Notes: generated by a model not told the origin, from the letters alone. A stretch of 64,000 nt of DNA from Hoplostethus atlanticus (GCA_034670405.1 JAXDDX010000060.1:1060001-1124000); one strand, 5' to 3'; positions 35,256 to 49,204 are shown, counted from the stretch's first letter. Numbers and translations are program-made.

Positions 35256-38200
35256 TGGGGGTGTCCAGAGGCATTCAAGCGACTGTTTCTGCAGTTAATT
35301 ACATGCTAGGAAACAGAGTTGACCTTACATGCACGTGGCTAATGTGTTAATACGCTTTTAGCTAAAATAGTCTATTATTGTCATTACAAATTATTTTCAA
35401 AACAGGTTATTATTGTATTAACTAAATATAACAGACAATAATTTGTGATCTGGATGTATTTCTGTAACGTATATTAACGTTGAAACTCACTAATGCTCCA
35501 AAAACATTTTTTTAAGTTTGTGAAAAACAAAAAAAGACTTACACTACTACTACTACTACTAACTACTTACTGAAGCCTTTTCATGAGATTACCTCTACTC
35601 CATCTCTAAGGACTAATGCCAGGCTATCTGCTTAACTTCTGAGGGCGGAGGTCACCGGCTGGTTAAGGGACGTGCTCCGATAAAATGATGAGAGAAAGCC
35701 GGACAATTTGTCCCCGTCCCTCTCTGTGGGCTGCCTGTCGCATTAGGGACACGTCAACGGACGCCTGACAGATCTGGGAGTGAGAACCAACTGAGCAAGG
35801 GGGGAGTCTGACCCGCTGTCTTCTCGCATGAGCCGCGGTGGACGCAGATCCGATGCGACACGCACATACACGAGGCAAGCGCTTCACAAAAACAGACACA
35901 CACCACACACACTGGCAGGCATAATTCCAGCTCTGCCCGTACACCGTGGAGATTTGAGCCTCAACCAAACATGCTGCCTGCACAGAGAGCAGGTGTCAGA
36001 CCAGGTGAGTGCTGTGCGCTGACGGTTAGCGGCTAGGTCCCAGCTGACCTCAGATCAAAACTGAGCGTCATCAGAGAGGACTTGCAGATTCCCAACCGAA
36101 TGGAATCAGCCAGACTTATGTCATCAAAATGGACTCAGTTATGTCTCCTGTCAACCCGGGCTTAGCCAACGTCTGTCAAAGACTGAAGACTGAGGCCTGG
36201 TCGCTAATCTGACAGATTTTCACTGAGACGTTTTTCCCTCAGCGGGGACGAGCTGGTCGCTGCGGTCAACATGTTGTGTCATTCAGGACCGAGGTTCAGC
36301 AGCATCCATAATGTATACCATCACATTAAAACGAGAGTGGAGGAGGAGAGGGAATATGCACCGCAAAGCAAGTACATGATCGGCATGACAAGTCCCCGGA
36401 CGTTTGCATTCTCCGACCTAAACAAGTCACTATTCAAGTTGAATGTTTAGGGAGAAAGTGATTTAACTTGAAATGCATTTTGGTGTTGCCTACATTAACC
36501 TTCAAACAGCGTAACTGGCAGTTCAATTAACTTTAGCAGGTTGCAATCGATTTGGACATGAATATTATATAACTATGAAAACAAAATTTCAACCACTTGA
36601 AATTGTATTTGGTGACAGACTTGAAAACACTGATGACATTAGATCAAGCTGAATGAACAGAGAATACTTTAAACATAAATGAGATACAATGAGATTATTC
36701 TACACAAACATGCTCTTTAGCTGTGTCGTTTAATACATTGGTATACTTTATAAAGGAAAAGACTATTAAAAAACTAGTATTAATCCTGGTCCGCCTGGTA
36801 ATAAGGTCTGTGTCTGAGTTAAAGCTCTGCAAAGAGATTCATGATACTTAAACAGCGAGTTTGTTTTTTTATCAATATCAAGATTTTCTACTATTCAACT
36901 GAGAGGGAAAAAACAAAAGACAGGGCTATAGCGCAAAGTGGAAGCATCAAGTGTTATGCATTGTTAGTTATTGCATTAAATCTACTTGCAATAATTCACT
37001 TAAATATGGCCATTGAATTGATTTAACTTAGTATAGTTTTGTCTTCTGTATATCATTCAGTAATGTCATGTAAAAGAAGGAATGCTAATAATTTCACTGA
37101 AATAAACTGATTTAACTTCAAAAACAACCAAAAGGCAGCTGGATTACGTGAAACTATAAAGTGAAGCGACATATTTGCTGTAGAACATACGAGAGAGGTT
37201 ATACGATGCTCTTTCCTCAGTTGCCCCAGCACAGTAAGCGTTGGAATTAGAAACAAAGTGTTCAGGGCGTAATGGTGATTCACTGGTAAGTGTTTCATAG
37301 AAGGCCAAATGAAGTGTGAAATGTGCCGCTCATTGAGCAAGTCAAATTAGTTCATTCCCATTTCATGATGCTGCTCAGGTACACACACACACACACACAG
37401 AGAGAGAGATATAACAGGCTCTGAGTCAGCGGTGTGCTGAGTCAACATACGTTACATTACATCGACAACGCTTTACGTTAACGTGGTGAATACGGGTCGA
37501 CGGGACAGGGTGTGAACCGAGGTCACGACTGAGCCTCATTCCTGCACAAAAGAGATAATCTCACATTAAGCTTTAAAAAAAGTAGAAAAAAATAATTGAA
37601 TCAAAGTTTGCAAATGAGTTAATTATTGAATTTGGGACGCTCTGAGCTAGAGGAGATTGTGCTTAGTGTCTTCCAGTGTTAAAAGACCTCATTAAAACAT
37701 TTTGAAACACTGAATTATGCATCGAGTTTCTAATGGTTAAAGTATATTAATAAATGTTTGTTATTACACAACAACTTGAATGCTACTAGAAATTAAACCT
37801 CAAGCCCTTCAAACCCTCTTTGTAACATCAGGTGCTTTCTGATGCTTCATATCAAACTGTCTGTTTTAAGACTGAGCACCATCTACACCGCAACCCATTT
37901 ATGCCACTCTGTCTTCCAGATGAAACTCTTATTAGATTGACTGCGGTGGAAGAAGTGAAGGGATGAATCACAGCACATCTTCGCCTCCAAGCTCCCCGGA
38001 TGAACAAGTGCGCCGCTTGCACTTTTGACTTCAAAGGATTGCCGCCGTCCAATCTGTTTCCTGTTAGTCTGTTAGTATCAATGACAAACAGTAGTGGGTT
38101 TGGTGTGAGGAGTATATAGCTGTCACACATTTCAACTCGGTCAGTGGTGTATGTAATGTCCAGCTGGCCGTCCAGTCATTCACTTCAGTCTGGGCCCCCC

Positions 38201-41200
38201 TCTCTCTTTCACCCAATAATATTCTCCCCTCATTTTCCTTCCTTCCCCGCCTCCTCCCTCCTCGCTCTCCATCTCACCTGCTTCCCCTCTTCATTCTGTA
38301 ATCCTTTCCTCTTTCCACTCCCGACCCCAGGCGTCCCTTCCACTCCGCTCGGTTCTGTTTTGTTGTGATTGCCAGTATCAGTGCCATGGCTCTCCTCCCA
38401 GTGGCCAAGATTTACCTCATCTGATCAGGCCTAATTACGCTCTCATTCCCTACCTAATCTCCACAAACATACTCCACAGAAAACCCTTTGATGTTGGGAA
38501 CTCAAAATGTTGCCTTTGTGTCCAGAGGATAACATCAAGATTTCGGCTGATTTGAAAAATCCAACTCCACAGTAAGCATTCTGCAGTCTCAGCCATTATC
38601 CATGTTTGTCCCAGTGCCTCCCCTCCCTCTCTTCCTCCCCTCTTGGACACTGGCTATATTGGCTTCAAGGCTGTTTTTCTAACACATTACAACTTTTCAA
38701 ATGGCCCTTGATGATGATGACCCCAGTCAGCGTGATGATACTTCAAATGGAAAGCTGTGCTTGGTGTAAATCCAGCTTCCTGGCAGTGGCCCCAGGCCTC
38801 AGGTTTTAGGGCCTGCAGGAGCTCGGCTGGAAACAGACTCCCAGGCGTGATTATATATTAACCACTCATGGTAATGGTGATGTGCTACTTCTACATCTAA
38901 TTCTTATGAATGCACTATTTTATTCTGAAAAAAAGACAAATGACATTTTGAAATAATACGAAATAATACTAAATTTAGTCCTGTAAGTATAACAACTGTA
39001 GATTGTATTGACCTCAGTATAGTTCAGCATGCTTCTCTGACATCTGTGCTACCTCTCTGAACCCTCTGATGTACCAGTATGTTACCAGAAGCAGGTGATA
39101 TCATGTTTTTAATGAAGTTAAAATGATTTCTTTCAGTTGGAATAGTTAGTTTGTCTCAACACTGTACTATATAGTAGATTTCAACCACAAATACACTACT
39201 AAAGTGGTAATCCGGGTGTTTAGAACAGCAAATGTAAGCTTTCATGAACCTGGTTGAATTGAATTGTTGAAGTTGATATATCAATTGCTGATGGTAACAA
39301 AACAGGCATTTCTTTATATGAAAATGTCACAGATTGTCACTTTAAGATAAATGTTTTATTGCACATTCCTACGACCCACATGATTGACTGGCCTTCCCTT
39401 CTGTTCCCGTCTAGAGTTGGTTTGAATTATGCTTGGCAGAGTAAACACGTGCAGCACTTTTATTTCACTATGAAGCACTTCTCCACACGTTTTAAACCGT
39501 TTATCTCAACGCCACCATCTGCTCTGTCACCGGTTATCATTACGCACTCTGACCCATATTGAGGAAACGAATCTCATCCGAACATCTGAAACCTCCCCGC
39601 TTCACATGTCTCTCCACGTCCCTCCATCATCCACTTTTTCCCCCGCAGCTCGCCTCTCCATCATTCTCTCCTTGGCTCTTGTGTCTCTTTCTCTCTCGTT
39701 TCTGAGGCCACCGATGGTACGCTGTCAACCGTGTGACAGATGTGTTTCCACTAGAGCTTTACTGCAAGGTTATGGCACGTGGAAGGCTCCATTCAAAATG
39801 TCAAAGTTGAATTACAAAAGCAAGCGCGCGCTGGTGTGAATACTGAAAGCACTGAATATGGCAAACAGTTATTGTTGTACTGCGTCATCTCACGGAGACC
39901 TTCTGTGATAGGTTCCCATTGACCTGTGTCTTGATGAAAGTTGCAAGCAAAGCTAAATATAGGGAGCTAGCCTAAAAATCTATACATTAAGGGCAGTACA
40001 ATGGCCATAGTGAACCAGTGGAGAGCACTGAAGGGTAACTCACCTTCTTCACTGTCTTCTCGTCGGCATCTTTTCTCTCCTGTGCTTAATTCTGTGTTCC
40101 TTGTCCTCTGTGCGTGCACATTTTCCTACTCTGAAAATGAAAAAAAAAAGAAAGACAGAAACAGTGGTTGAGAATTTATCATGAAATATCAAAAACCCTC
40201 CTGTACCGTCCTGGTGGCTAAACGTGCCGGTGCTTGTGTCATGTGCTCCTGCTGAGCAGAGTCCAAAACTAAATGGAAAACTTTGATTTTCATTGACGAT
40301 AGTGTCAGAATACTTGTGCATATTCAGCAAGGGCCCGGTTTTGTTGTTGCGAGAAAATCAAAGCACCAACATCTTGGTTTTGATCCCAAACACTGTCTTT
40401 TGAGAAGCAAAAGCTTGGAGAAATAGCACGAAAAGAGGGAGGGGATATGGCGGGGATATGCACAGAATCCATTGCCGGCAAGAAAAAAAAAAAAAGATTA
40501 GAGGAAGAATTTCATTTTAAGCCTATTTGTGCTTCTTTAAATCTAGCGTGTTAAGATTTAAAGGGGGGGGGTGAAACGTGGTCTTTGTCTCGGGGCAATG
40601 ACTCACTCTGCCTTACAATAAGCAGATCACCAGTACTCTGCTGCCATTTATTAAAGTGTGTGGCAGTGGCCTGTCATGTTGCTGAGGATTTGCTCTCACG
40701 TGCCAAGTGAAAGAAATGTCGCGCCCTCAGAAACATCTTATATAATTGTCTCTTGTAATAACCTATCACACCAGATGCATCACGGCTTTAGGGAACAACA
40801 CTGGCGACTGTAGCGACTGTCCACTTCCTGATACCCCATGAAGATGATAAAGAGGGGGGTGGGGTTGTAGTTCGGTGTGGGGGCATGGAACAGATGGTGG
40901 TCTGTCCGACGCTCGCCAGGTGGAGCACACACACACACACACGGATACATATATATGCAGGTCAGAGGGAGGACACTGATACTCAGCGGGGGTTTCAGGC
41001 CCTTTTCAAATGACAAGGTGGCAGGGATACCAAGACAGTAAAACTTCATCAAGTTCATGTAAAGTTCATACAGAAAACTAAAGGTTTTTTAACATCTGGA
41101 ATAAAGTGATAGCCATATAGCGCACAACAGTACTTATATTAGTAATATCAATAATATTACAAAAGAAGGTCATAGCGTTACAATATCACTATTAGCAGTC

Positions 41201-42695
41201 GTAATAAAAACATTTGTAAATAAAGCACTTCAGCATCATGAGTCAAGAACAACAGCAGCGTGAGGGAGAGATGAGATCTCTCATCTCCTGTGTCCTCGAC
41301 TCTGTCAATCATGACACCTCTGTAGGGGAGATTTCCAATTTCACACTCTACTGGGGCGCATAACACACACACACACATCACTTAAACACAGGTACAGATA
41401 CAAAGAGGGGGAGGGGGGGGTGGGTGGTACTGCTAAAAATGGATCAACACGTGTATTCATAAATGGATAAACAACCCGGGGATGAACATAAATGAATAAA
41501 TCCTACATTCATTGGCATGCTATTACAACTTTCACAAGTTTACCAGTAACAACGTTGCTGCTCTGAGCAAAGGTAAGCGGCTTAGAATGAGCGAGACCCA
41601 ACGATCATTCACAAGCTGTGTTGAGTGAAAAAAACAAGGCTCTTATTAATCTTTAAAAAAAAACATGTTGATAATTTATATTTAAGTCTACAGTCTCAGT
41701 GATTTCACCACAGTTTCATCATGGGCCGTCATCGCGGTGTAGTACACCGACCGAAGAACCCCCAAACTGTCATCGAACCCTGCAGCTCCAAATCTGTTCG
41801 GACTTGAGTTTTGAGTTGAGGAAGTCTCAGTGTCCTGCTCCTTCCTGTAAATCGACTGCAGCTCTCATATTCGCTGGCTGCAGTCTGAATAATTCATCAG
41901 CGCGCAGAAAAAAAAAAGGAAAAAAGCAGGAAAAAAGAAAAAAAGAGGTCTGTCGAAAGGGGAAATGACTGTGACCTTCTATGCAAAAGAAGAGGGAGTG
42001 CGGAGGGATGACCGGAGGAAAGCGACGTACGGGGAGAGATGGGGAACTGGGGGGAGGGGGACAGAAACACAGAGAGAAGAATGAGAGGGAAAGAAAAATG
42101 AGAGCTTTATAAATGAAGGACGAATCTCCTCTTTTGTTAAAAAAAAATAATAAAAACTCCATATGCTGGGGTGTGATACGGAAACGGGCCCCCTTCTGTA
42201 TTCATGAATCTGTTTGAGCGCAATCAATGGGGTAAGTGATACATAAAAGATGAGGCCGAGTTTGACCTGTGCACTGGGAGGAGGGGGGCGTTGGACTGGT
42301 AGAGGACCGGCGATTTAGACTCTGTCAGAGTATTGCTTTGAAGTTTTGGCAGATGAGGACGGGCTGTGGCCCCTGCTGCATTAACCCCCCCCAGGCCCCA
42401 GCTAGGCGAGCATTGAGTCAGCAGCAGCAGCAGCACGGGCAGGTTGCCTGCCTGGCCACAGCACGAGGCACAATCTCTACACCGGCGTGCTACAGATCCA
42501 TTATTCAAACTTCAGCGGTGATTTATCTCCGTGCTTTGTTACGTTTTCCACGGCAGCGTAACTTAACACTTGGCGGGATCCCGGATCGGATGCGGATGCT
42601 TATTTTGGACAAACGAATGAATTTGTGGAGCAAAAAGTCGTAACAGCGATTCACAATTTATTCTGCGATTCCTTATCAGCCACAGACAGCAATCA

Positions 42696-42741
<46 letters not shown>
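42696..42741. repeat. (AC)23 microsatellite
   Basis: A perfect AC run of 46 bases. Confidence 0.95.
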
Positions 42742-42742
<1 letters not shown>

Positions 42743-43007
42743 GCACAAGGACCTATATCTGGATAAAGATCAAGATTGGTGCAGATTTAAAAACACACAC
42801 ACACACAAACGGACAGTTTACGTTCTTTTGCCTGATCGTTTGAGACAAGCTCTAGTGATAAAAAAGAGGTGAGTCACGTCAGAAAGAGGATTAGAGAGGC
42901 TGTGAAAAAGCAGAGAATTATTGATGGAAAAGAGGGGGATTTAGATTTAGCTCCGCCAGTCCTCTAACCCCGCCTCTCCTCCCCTCTACATACACACACA
43001 CACGCAA

Positions 43008-43027
43008 ATAAACTGGGGATGACTCAG
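43008..43027. repeat. Duplicated AP-1-containing motif, copy 1
   Basis: The 20-mer ATAAACTGGGGATGACTCAG is identical to 44148-44167. The match extends imperfectly for about 33 bases in total (CGCA on the left, AGACTG on the right). It contains TGACTCA, the consensus AP-1 site. Confidence 0.6.
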
Positions 43028-43553
43028 TAAGACTGTCTCAGGTCACTTTGGGCTGACATTGCACTAGAAACGGAGTCTAGCTTAGACTCCCGCTCTGACC
43101 CAGCCTTTTCCTACAAGGCCTCATCCCATCAATGTAAACCCAGCCAGCCATGCACAGTATCCCTAGAAACCAGACGGCCAGAGCGATGTAATACATAACG
43201 GATGAAGGAATGCACGGACACAGAGTCTTGCAGAACTTGCAGAATCTCATCTATCCGCAGAAAAACATACACTAATCTGAAAATACACCCAAATCTCTGC
43301 GTGATTAAAATAATTCCAGATTTTGAATAAATCCTGGGTGATTAAACTAACCAGGAAACCAGTCTTTTTTTGCTACTGTGCAAAAAAAAAAAAAAACCTG
43401 AAGAAAATGGTCAACTCAGGTTCAAGCTCAGAAAGCATCTGGCTGTATTCCAGTGAGCAGACTGTACTAATCTATCGCTAGGCCTTTCACAGAAGGCAAG
43501 TTAAACTCTTTGCACTGCTGAAACGAGAACTCAAGATCTGACATGCATGTGTA

Positions 43554-43554
<1 letters not shown>

Positions 43555-43601
<47 letters not shown>
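43555..43601. repeat. (TG)n microsatellite
   Basis: A perfect TG run of 47 bases. A similar run follows at 43758-43788. Confidence 0.95.
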
Positions 43602-43602
<1 letters not shown>

Positions 43603-43754
43603 ACAGTATTTGCAATTGAAATGCAGGGGGAGATTCAGAGGCGGAGGGTTGACGGCACCCCACCTGGCACACTTAATGAATTCACAGAGCTGTAATGTGA
43701 GAACCGCACACTCATGACAGGTACTCGTTTAATAAAGAGCACCTGTGTGTGTGC

Positions 43755-43791
<37 letters not shown>

Positions 43792-44147
43792 TGGGCATGT
43801 AGAGGCATAGCAGGAATGGAGGTATGAGTGTGAGTCTTGCAAGATGAAAGGAGTGAGAAGGTGAGACATGCAGCTTCAGGTGGAGGATTGACAGACTCTT
43901 TGTCATGACTTTCTAATGTTCAATGGGAAACAAGATGGAGAAACATACACAGTTGATATGGAAGGATGAGGTCTATGACGATCAGGGGCTGAAATACCGA
44001 AGCGCTGGAAGGCAGACAAAGGTTACACTGCAGCTGAAAGTGAGTGATTTTTCCCCCTCACATGTGACGTAGATCAAATGCTTTAGTGTAATCAGATCAG
44101 TGTAAACAGCAAAAAGCTGCACAGAGTCGCATTTTTTTGGACCGCAC

Positions 44148-44167
44148 ATAAACTGGGGATGACTCAG
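44148..44167. repeat. Duplicated AP-1-containing motif, copy 2
   Basis: Second copy of the 20-mer at 43008-43027, same orientation, 1,140 bases downstream, again with CGCAC to the left and AGACTG to the right. The sequence between the copies is not duplicated. Confidence 0.6.
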
Positions 44168-44313
44168 GGAGACTGGATACGTGGTACAAGATCAGATCCT
44201 GAGGCATTTAACCTGCATGTGACTCGTAGTTGTAGTCGACGTGACATTTGGGTTATTTGCAGATGCATTTTAACTGAAATTTAGCGAGCATCCCAAGAGC
44301 AAAACCTGTGTCC

Positions 44314-44405
44314 TCAAGGTTTCAAGGTTCAAGGTTCACCTTTATTTGTCCTATATGGGAAAAATAAGACAACACAGACTACAAAAATAGTGAAACAGTG
44401 AAATG
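44314..44405 (+). mobile_element. Retroelement-tail-like repeat fragment
   Basis: Tandem TCAAGGT motifs (TCAAGGTTTCAAGGTTCAAG) are followed by CACCTTTATTTGTCCTATA and an A-rich stretch. The arrangement resembles the 3' ends of short fish retroelements, but the family is not identified. Confidence 0.4.
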
Positions 44406-45849
44406 AGCCTCATCTCACCCTGAATTAAGTAGGGCAATACCCATAGGCATGAATGAATGTTTATCACTATTTGTCTTCTAACCTTTGGGGTCACTAACCT
44501 GCAAACCAGACGCACATTGACTGTTTTGACAAGTGCATTTTGTGATGTGACGACAAGATGACAGACTCAGTGTAAAACAAGATCACCAGCGTCTTGTCCA
44601 CCTGGAACTTGGCTAACTTTCTGAGACAAAAAACATGTTGCAGCCATTTCTCACAGATTAGGTCTGTCAAAACTCAACTTATTATCAAGGAAGGAACTTT
44701 TTTACTGTCTACAATCCACTCGACGATGGTACTTCGGGAAGAAAGTGGATGACGCCTGAAATCAATGCACACGTCATGTTTTGACACGTTCAGCCGTAAG
44801 AAAGCCTCGTCACACCAGTTGACAAAGTCGTCAACAACAGGACCAGGACACATTTCATTCTTGAGAGTGTCGGTGTCGGTACAGAAACGGATTTCAACAT
44901 TTTGGTATCAGATGTGGGTTACATCCTGGAAAAAATATGAACAGTCATCCAAAACAATCAAGATATGAGCAACAATTCAGAACTGAGCATGAAGTTTGAG
45001 CATAGCCAAAGAGTAAGGGAGACATATGGCACGTTGAGTCTGACTCTGTGAATGTTGCTGAGCCGGAAACCGAAATTAAATATCTATATTAGAATTTCTC
45101 TCCATAGTGGCCCAGATATAAATGCTTACCTATAATGAATCGCAGAGGATAAAGAGGGTACGGATGCAGGAGAGGATGGAGGAGAGAGAAAGAATAGCAG
45201 TCTCCAAACTCACAGGAAGTATAATCAACTCCGATCGCATCCTTTTTACACAGTGACTAGGTGACACATCCCGAAGGCACACACACACACACTTACATAG
45301 CCGCAAACACGCACACTCACAGATTCACTCTGATAGATGATGGGCTGGATTTAATCATAGAGTGAAAGTTTAGGACAAGGTATAAAAATGCATTCCTGTG
45401 AAATGATTTCCCCACTGATTGGTTCCAGTGTGTGGCTCTGCTCATGTCCAGGCCTCCTCCCATCCAGCCCCGAGGACCGAGGCGCCAGGAGGATGCACAG
45501 AAATATACACTAATGCAGAGATGATGTACCAATTCCACAGATTATACTGTATATTCCAGTAAATCTAATTCTATAAAGAAGCTTGCATTCGAGGTCTGGA
45601 CTTTTGAGAGCTGGAAGCAATGGGAGCAGTTTTAATAGACAGCCTTGTCACAGCTCCAGCCCCTCTCCACTTCCCCCTCGCTCTCCATTCATAACTACCT
45701 CTCTCCCTCTTATCTTCTCTCCACTGCTCCAAGTATATGTCTCCCCAAACCTTATTTTTTGATCTTTTCTTCACTCTCCCACACTTTTGTTCTCTCTCAT
45801 GCATAATCTGTCTGCTTTCCTGCCTTCACTTTCCTCCACCCCCCCGAGA

Positions 45850-45851
<2 letters not shown>

Positions 45852-45886
<35 letters not shown>
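45852..45886. repeat. (CT)n microsatellite
   Basis: A perfect CT run within a 300-base pyrimidine-rich stretch. Confidence 0.95.
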
Positions 45887-45888
<2 letters not shown>

Positions 45889-46097
45889 ATCTTTCTCTTG
45901 CTCCTTCTCTCACTCCATCGCTCTCCGCCGCTCTGTCAAAATAATAGCAGTGATCTATCACAAGATTTTCTGTAACCAGAGGGCAATTTTCTAGACCTGG
46001 CAGTGCATCAACCTATGCTATACTGTACCTAGACCCTGTTGTAATAATGACACCAAGAAATCTGAGTAACACAGTGTCTGGCTGTAAGAGAGGGGGT

Positions 46098-46133
<36 letters not shown>
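46098..46133. repeat. (GCA)12 trinucleotide run
   Basis: Twelve perfect GCA/CAG units. It lies in open frames on both strands (polyAla on plus, polyCys on minus), but no gene context supports translation. Confidence 0.95.
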
Positions 46134-46137
<4 letters not shown>

Positions 46138-47112
46138 TAGTAAAACCAGGCTCCAGCAGCACTCGAGGCCAATGGTCTCCATGCAAACTCAGAAGGTTTC
46201 CATGTGCTTTGAATGACTGGCAGCGGGTGAGGGGAAGAATGCAAATACTGGTTGAAGAGGAGGGCGTGCTCAGTGATTTAGTGGAAACACAAGCTAGGGA
46301 CTCAAATCAAGCCCAATCAATGTGAACTAATCCAGTGCCAATTAGGAAACGGTGGTTCAACGCCCAAGACCTAATTCAATTTCTTTCTGGGTTTTTGCTG
46401 TGAAGCGATTGATTGAAAGTCCTGGAGGGAAGCCACACGGGCGAGAGACTGCAGTTATGAGATTTTCTTTTTCTCCTTTAACAGACACAGTTCTTGGCAT
46501 TCGAGACTGGATTGATCGCGGGTCAGACTTAAAGTGCTTCAATGGATCGGCCCAAGCCCGGCGCTCTACGGTACTTGATGAAGTGATGATAAATGGGATC
46601 AAGCTGGGAAGAGGATGATGAGTGAGAGGGTGGCGGTGATGATACCTTCTGCTCACCCTGATTAGCCTTTCTCTTCCTTCGCTTTCTCGAGAAGATGCTA
46701 AATATTAAGACATATGTTCAAATACAAATGAAAATATGCACGGTCAAATTTTTCAGAATATAGAGAAAAGATGGTGAACACAGAAACATAGTGAATCCTT
46801 TGAATCCATGAAAGTCCTTGCATAACTCCAACTTCTTCTTGAAAAGCACAATTCAATTTTCTTTAATAGAAATGTTTTATAAGGTCATGTAACTATTCAA
46901 GGTTTCTGTGGTTTTATGAAATTATCTGTGAAATTTATGTGGAATAAAGGCACGTGGTCCAGGCTGACAGACTGCCACCAATCTACCCATCTGAAGGAAG
47001 CAGACATCCCATTACCGGGCCAGTAAGTGTGCTGAGCCCTATCTGCAGTACAGGACAGCAAGCAGAACCTATCATAACACACACTGTTGAGCTCTCACAT
47101 GGAGGAGGGAGG

Positions 47113-47115
<3 letters not shown>

Positions 47116-47151
<36 letters not shown>
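47116..47151. repeat. (GA)n microsatellite
   Basis: A perfect GA run of about 36 bases. Confidence 0.95.
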
Positions 47152-47155
<4 letters not shown>

Positions 47156-47506
47156 GCTCTCATGTCATCCAAAGCAAATAAAGTGGGGCTTAGAAGATGG
47201 GTTTTGGAGTTAGAGTTGAGACAGACTCATCTTACGGTCAAAGGTGTAATACTGAGACAGGAACAAACAGATCAGGGAAAAGGGGAATAAAGAGAGAGGA
47301 GTTTGGAGACAAAATGAGGATTGTGTGCAATTCAGAGGACTGATGTAGTCCAGTAAACGAAGATTTAGGGGTGATTGGAAAGCTAGATTGTGTGCACAAA
47401 TAAAACTGGAAGGATACAAGACAAAAGGACCAACTTACCAACAAACCTGAACAGTGGATGATAATATAGAGGCTGCAGGAGCACCGCTTGGATCAGTGGA
47501 CGGAAA

Positions 47507-47599
47507 CAGTGGTTCTCAACCCGGAGTACACAACACACACATGTAGTGCACCACTTCATTTTTGGAGGTCACATGAGACAGAAAGGCTGAGAACCGCTG
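47507..47599. mobile_element. 93-base hAT-type MITE with 8-base target-site duplication
   Basis: The left end CAGTGGTTCTCAACCCGG and the right end (read inward) CAGCGGTTCTCAGCCTTT are hAT-type inverted repeats. The flanking octamers are GACGGAAA (47499-47506) and GACGAAAA (47600-47607), matching at 7 of 8 positions. The unit is nearly all ends, with no coding capacity. Confidence 0.8.
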
Positions 47600-48654
47600 G
47601 ACGAAAAACACATAATACTTACAACCCTTTAAGTTTGAGTCTGGCTTACGTAGCCTGTCGCATTACATTTCTCTGAGACAGCTTTCCTGTCACCGGCTGC
47701 TCGATACTGTCTAGTAAAGCAGAAATGTCAAAGATATTGGAAAAATGCTCTGGCGCTACATTCTCATTGCTTCTCGTAGATCCATTGGTTATGGAGTCTG
47801 CATTCCCCCACAGGATCTCATCACACAGAATTAACCTTTACAAGTGAAACGTATTTGAAACCTCTGCCATAAAAGCAAAATAACAGCGCTATAAAACTGA
47901 CACGAGCAGTCAGTTGTAAACAGCCGCTAGCATAAATACAGGCGCCATAAACACATGGTCCCAACAATATCTCTGCTGGCTGTCAGTAAAACACAGAGAA
48001 CAACGCTAAATGCAATTTGCACAATCAACAAGGGACAATTAATAAATGATGTTGTCTCTGCTTTTGAGTATTGGTTTTGGCTATTTTGATTCAAACAGTG
48101 AACCTATATGGCTGATGAGGACTGAAGTGTAGATTTTAGTCTCACCTACAAAACTCCTCTAACATCATATGGTTAAAAACAACAACTGATGTTCAAAAAA
48201 TCTCAATGCCAATGGGATGGATTGCTGCAGATGGCTTTTTTTTTTTTATATTCAGGGTCTTTATCTGAGGAAGAATGGATGGAAAATGAATGGAAGAGAG
48301 AGGAGGAATAGAAACATGGGGAGTAAAAGCTACTGAGTTACTTTAGAAAATGACCTTTGCTGTGCAAGGATGAGAGGACACATTCAATGGGATTTTGCAC
48401 ATTGCTATATGCTGAGTTTGAAAGTCATATTTGATCTGTGATAAAAAAAAAAAAGTTAAAAAAAAGAAAGAAAATGCATCGCCATTACTCAATAACGTTA
48501 CAGAATTGATGTTTCTTTCATCCCCCTATTTCTCTCCCGTGTAAAATTATCCAATTACACAACCTACTATTATGGAAAAATAGGAGCATTTAATGTTACA
48601 GTAAGTAGAAATGCACACCAGCGTTGGTCCTGGCTGACTGATGACTAATGGAAA

Positions 48655-48780
48655 TGAAAAACGTAGCCGCACACTCACGGCTCCGATGTAACACATTTTA
48701 TTGTCCACAACCCGTTTCGCCAGGCAAGCCGTCTTCGTCAGGGCGATCGAAATAATGTATTGAGATGAATGTATATGTAT
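48655..48780. mobile_element. Interspersed-repeat fragment
   Basis: The phrase ACAACCCGTTTCGCCAGGCA followed by GTCTTCGTCAGG is a motif pair (GTTTCG with TTCGTCAGG) that recurs in several vertebrate interspersed repeats. The preceding CGCACACTCACGG and ATTTTATTGTCC fit the same kind of element. The class is undetermined and the ends are not defined. Confidence 0.4.
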
Positions 48781-49204
48781 TTAGATTCATTCATTATTTT
48801 TTTGCAAGACAGTTAATTAACTTAATATTACCTTCCTGTGCAGGTTTTGAGAGCCTAGACATTTTGTACTCTGTAACAGATGTGATTTAAAATTTAGCAA
48901 GTACATAAAAATGCTATTAAATTACAGTGATGAGAGTAGAAATGTATTCTGTTACTCCCATACACCTACACATCTCTGGTCTCCTCCTCAGTTATGGAAC
49001 TGGCTATTCCCACTATTACAACTGTCCATTACAGCAGGCGGTTCAAGTCGGTATACAATTTCTAATAAAAATAATGAAAAACAAAGCTGTGTAATTTTAG
49101 TAATTTTAACAAAAATAATTCAACATTCAATTGATACTAGTAAACATTTAAGCATGTATTAATACAACAAATTATACTAGAATAATGTATATATAAATAC
49201 ACAC

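Larger units (their letters stand above)
26898..49200 (-). other. Upstream non-coding sequence (dlgap1 5' intron or flank), proximal part
   Basis: No coding exon is recognisable on either strand over 22 kb. Open frames here are short and of low-complexity or random composition. The stretch contains CA/GT/GA microsatellites, one copy of a dispersed repeat (32690-32960), a CpG-dense patch (35640-35900), a duplicated AP-1-containing motif (43.0 and 44.1 kb), a CAG run (46098-46133), a short hAT element (47507-47599) and a repeat fragment near 48.7 kb. The position upstream of a spliced 5' UTR makes a dlgap1 5' intron the likeliest reading. Confidence 0.6.

Noticed and set aside
46029..46325. PolyAla/polyCys frame over the GCA run
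   Set aside because: The trinucleotide run lies in both strands' short frames with no start context, splice sites or family similarity.
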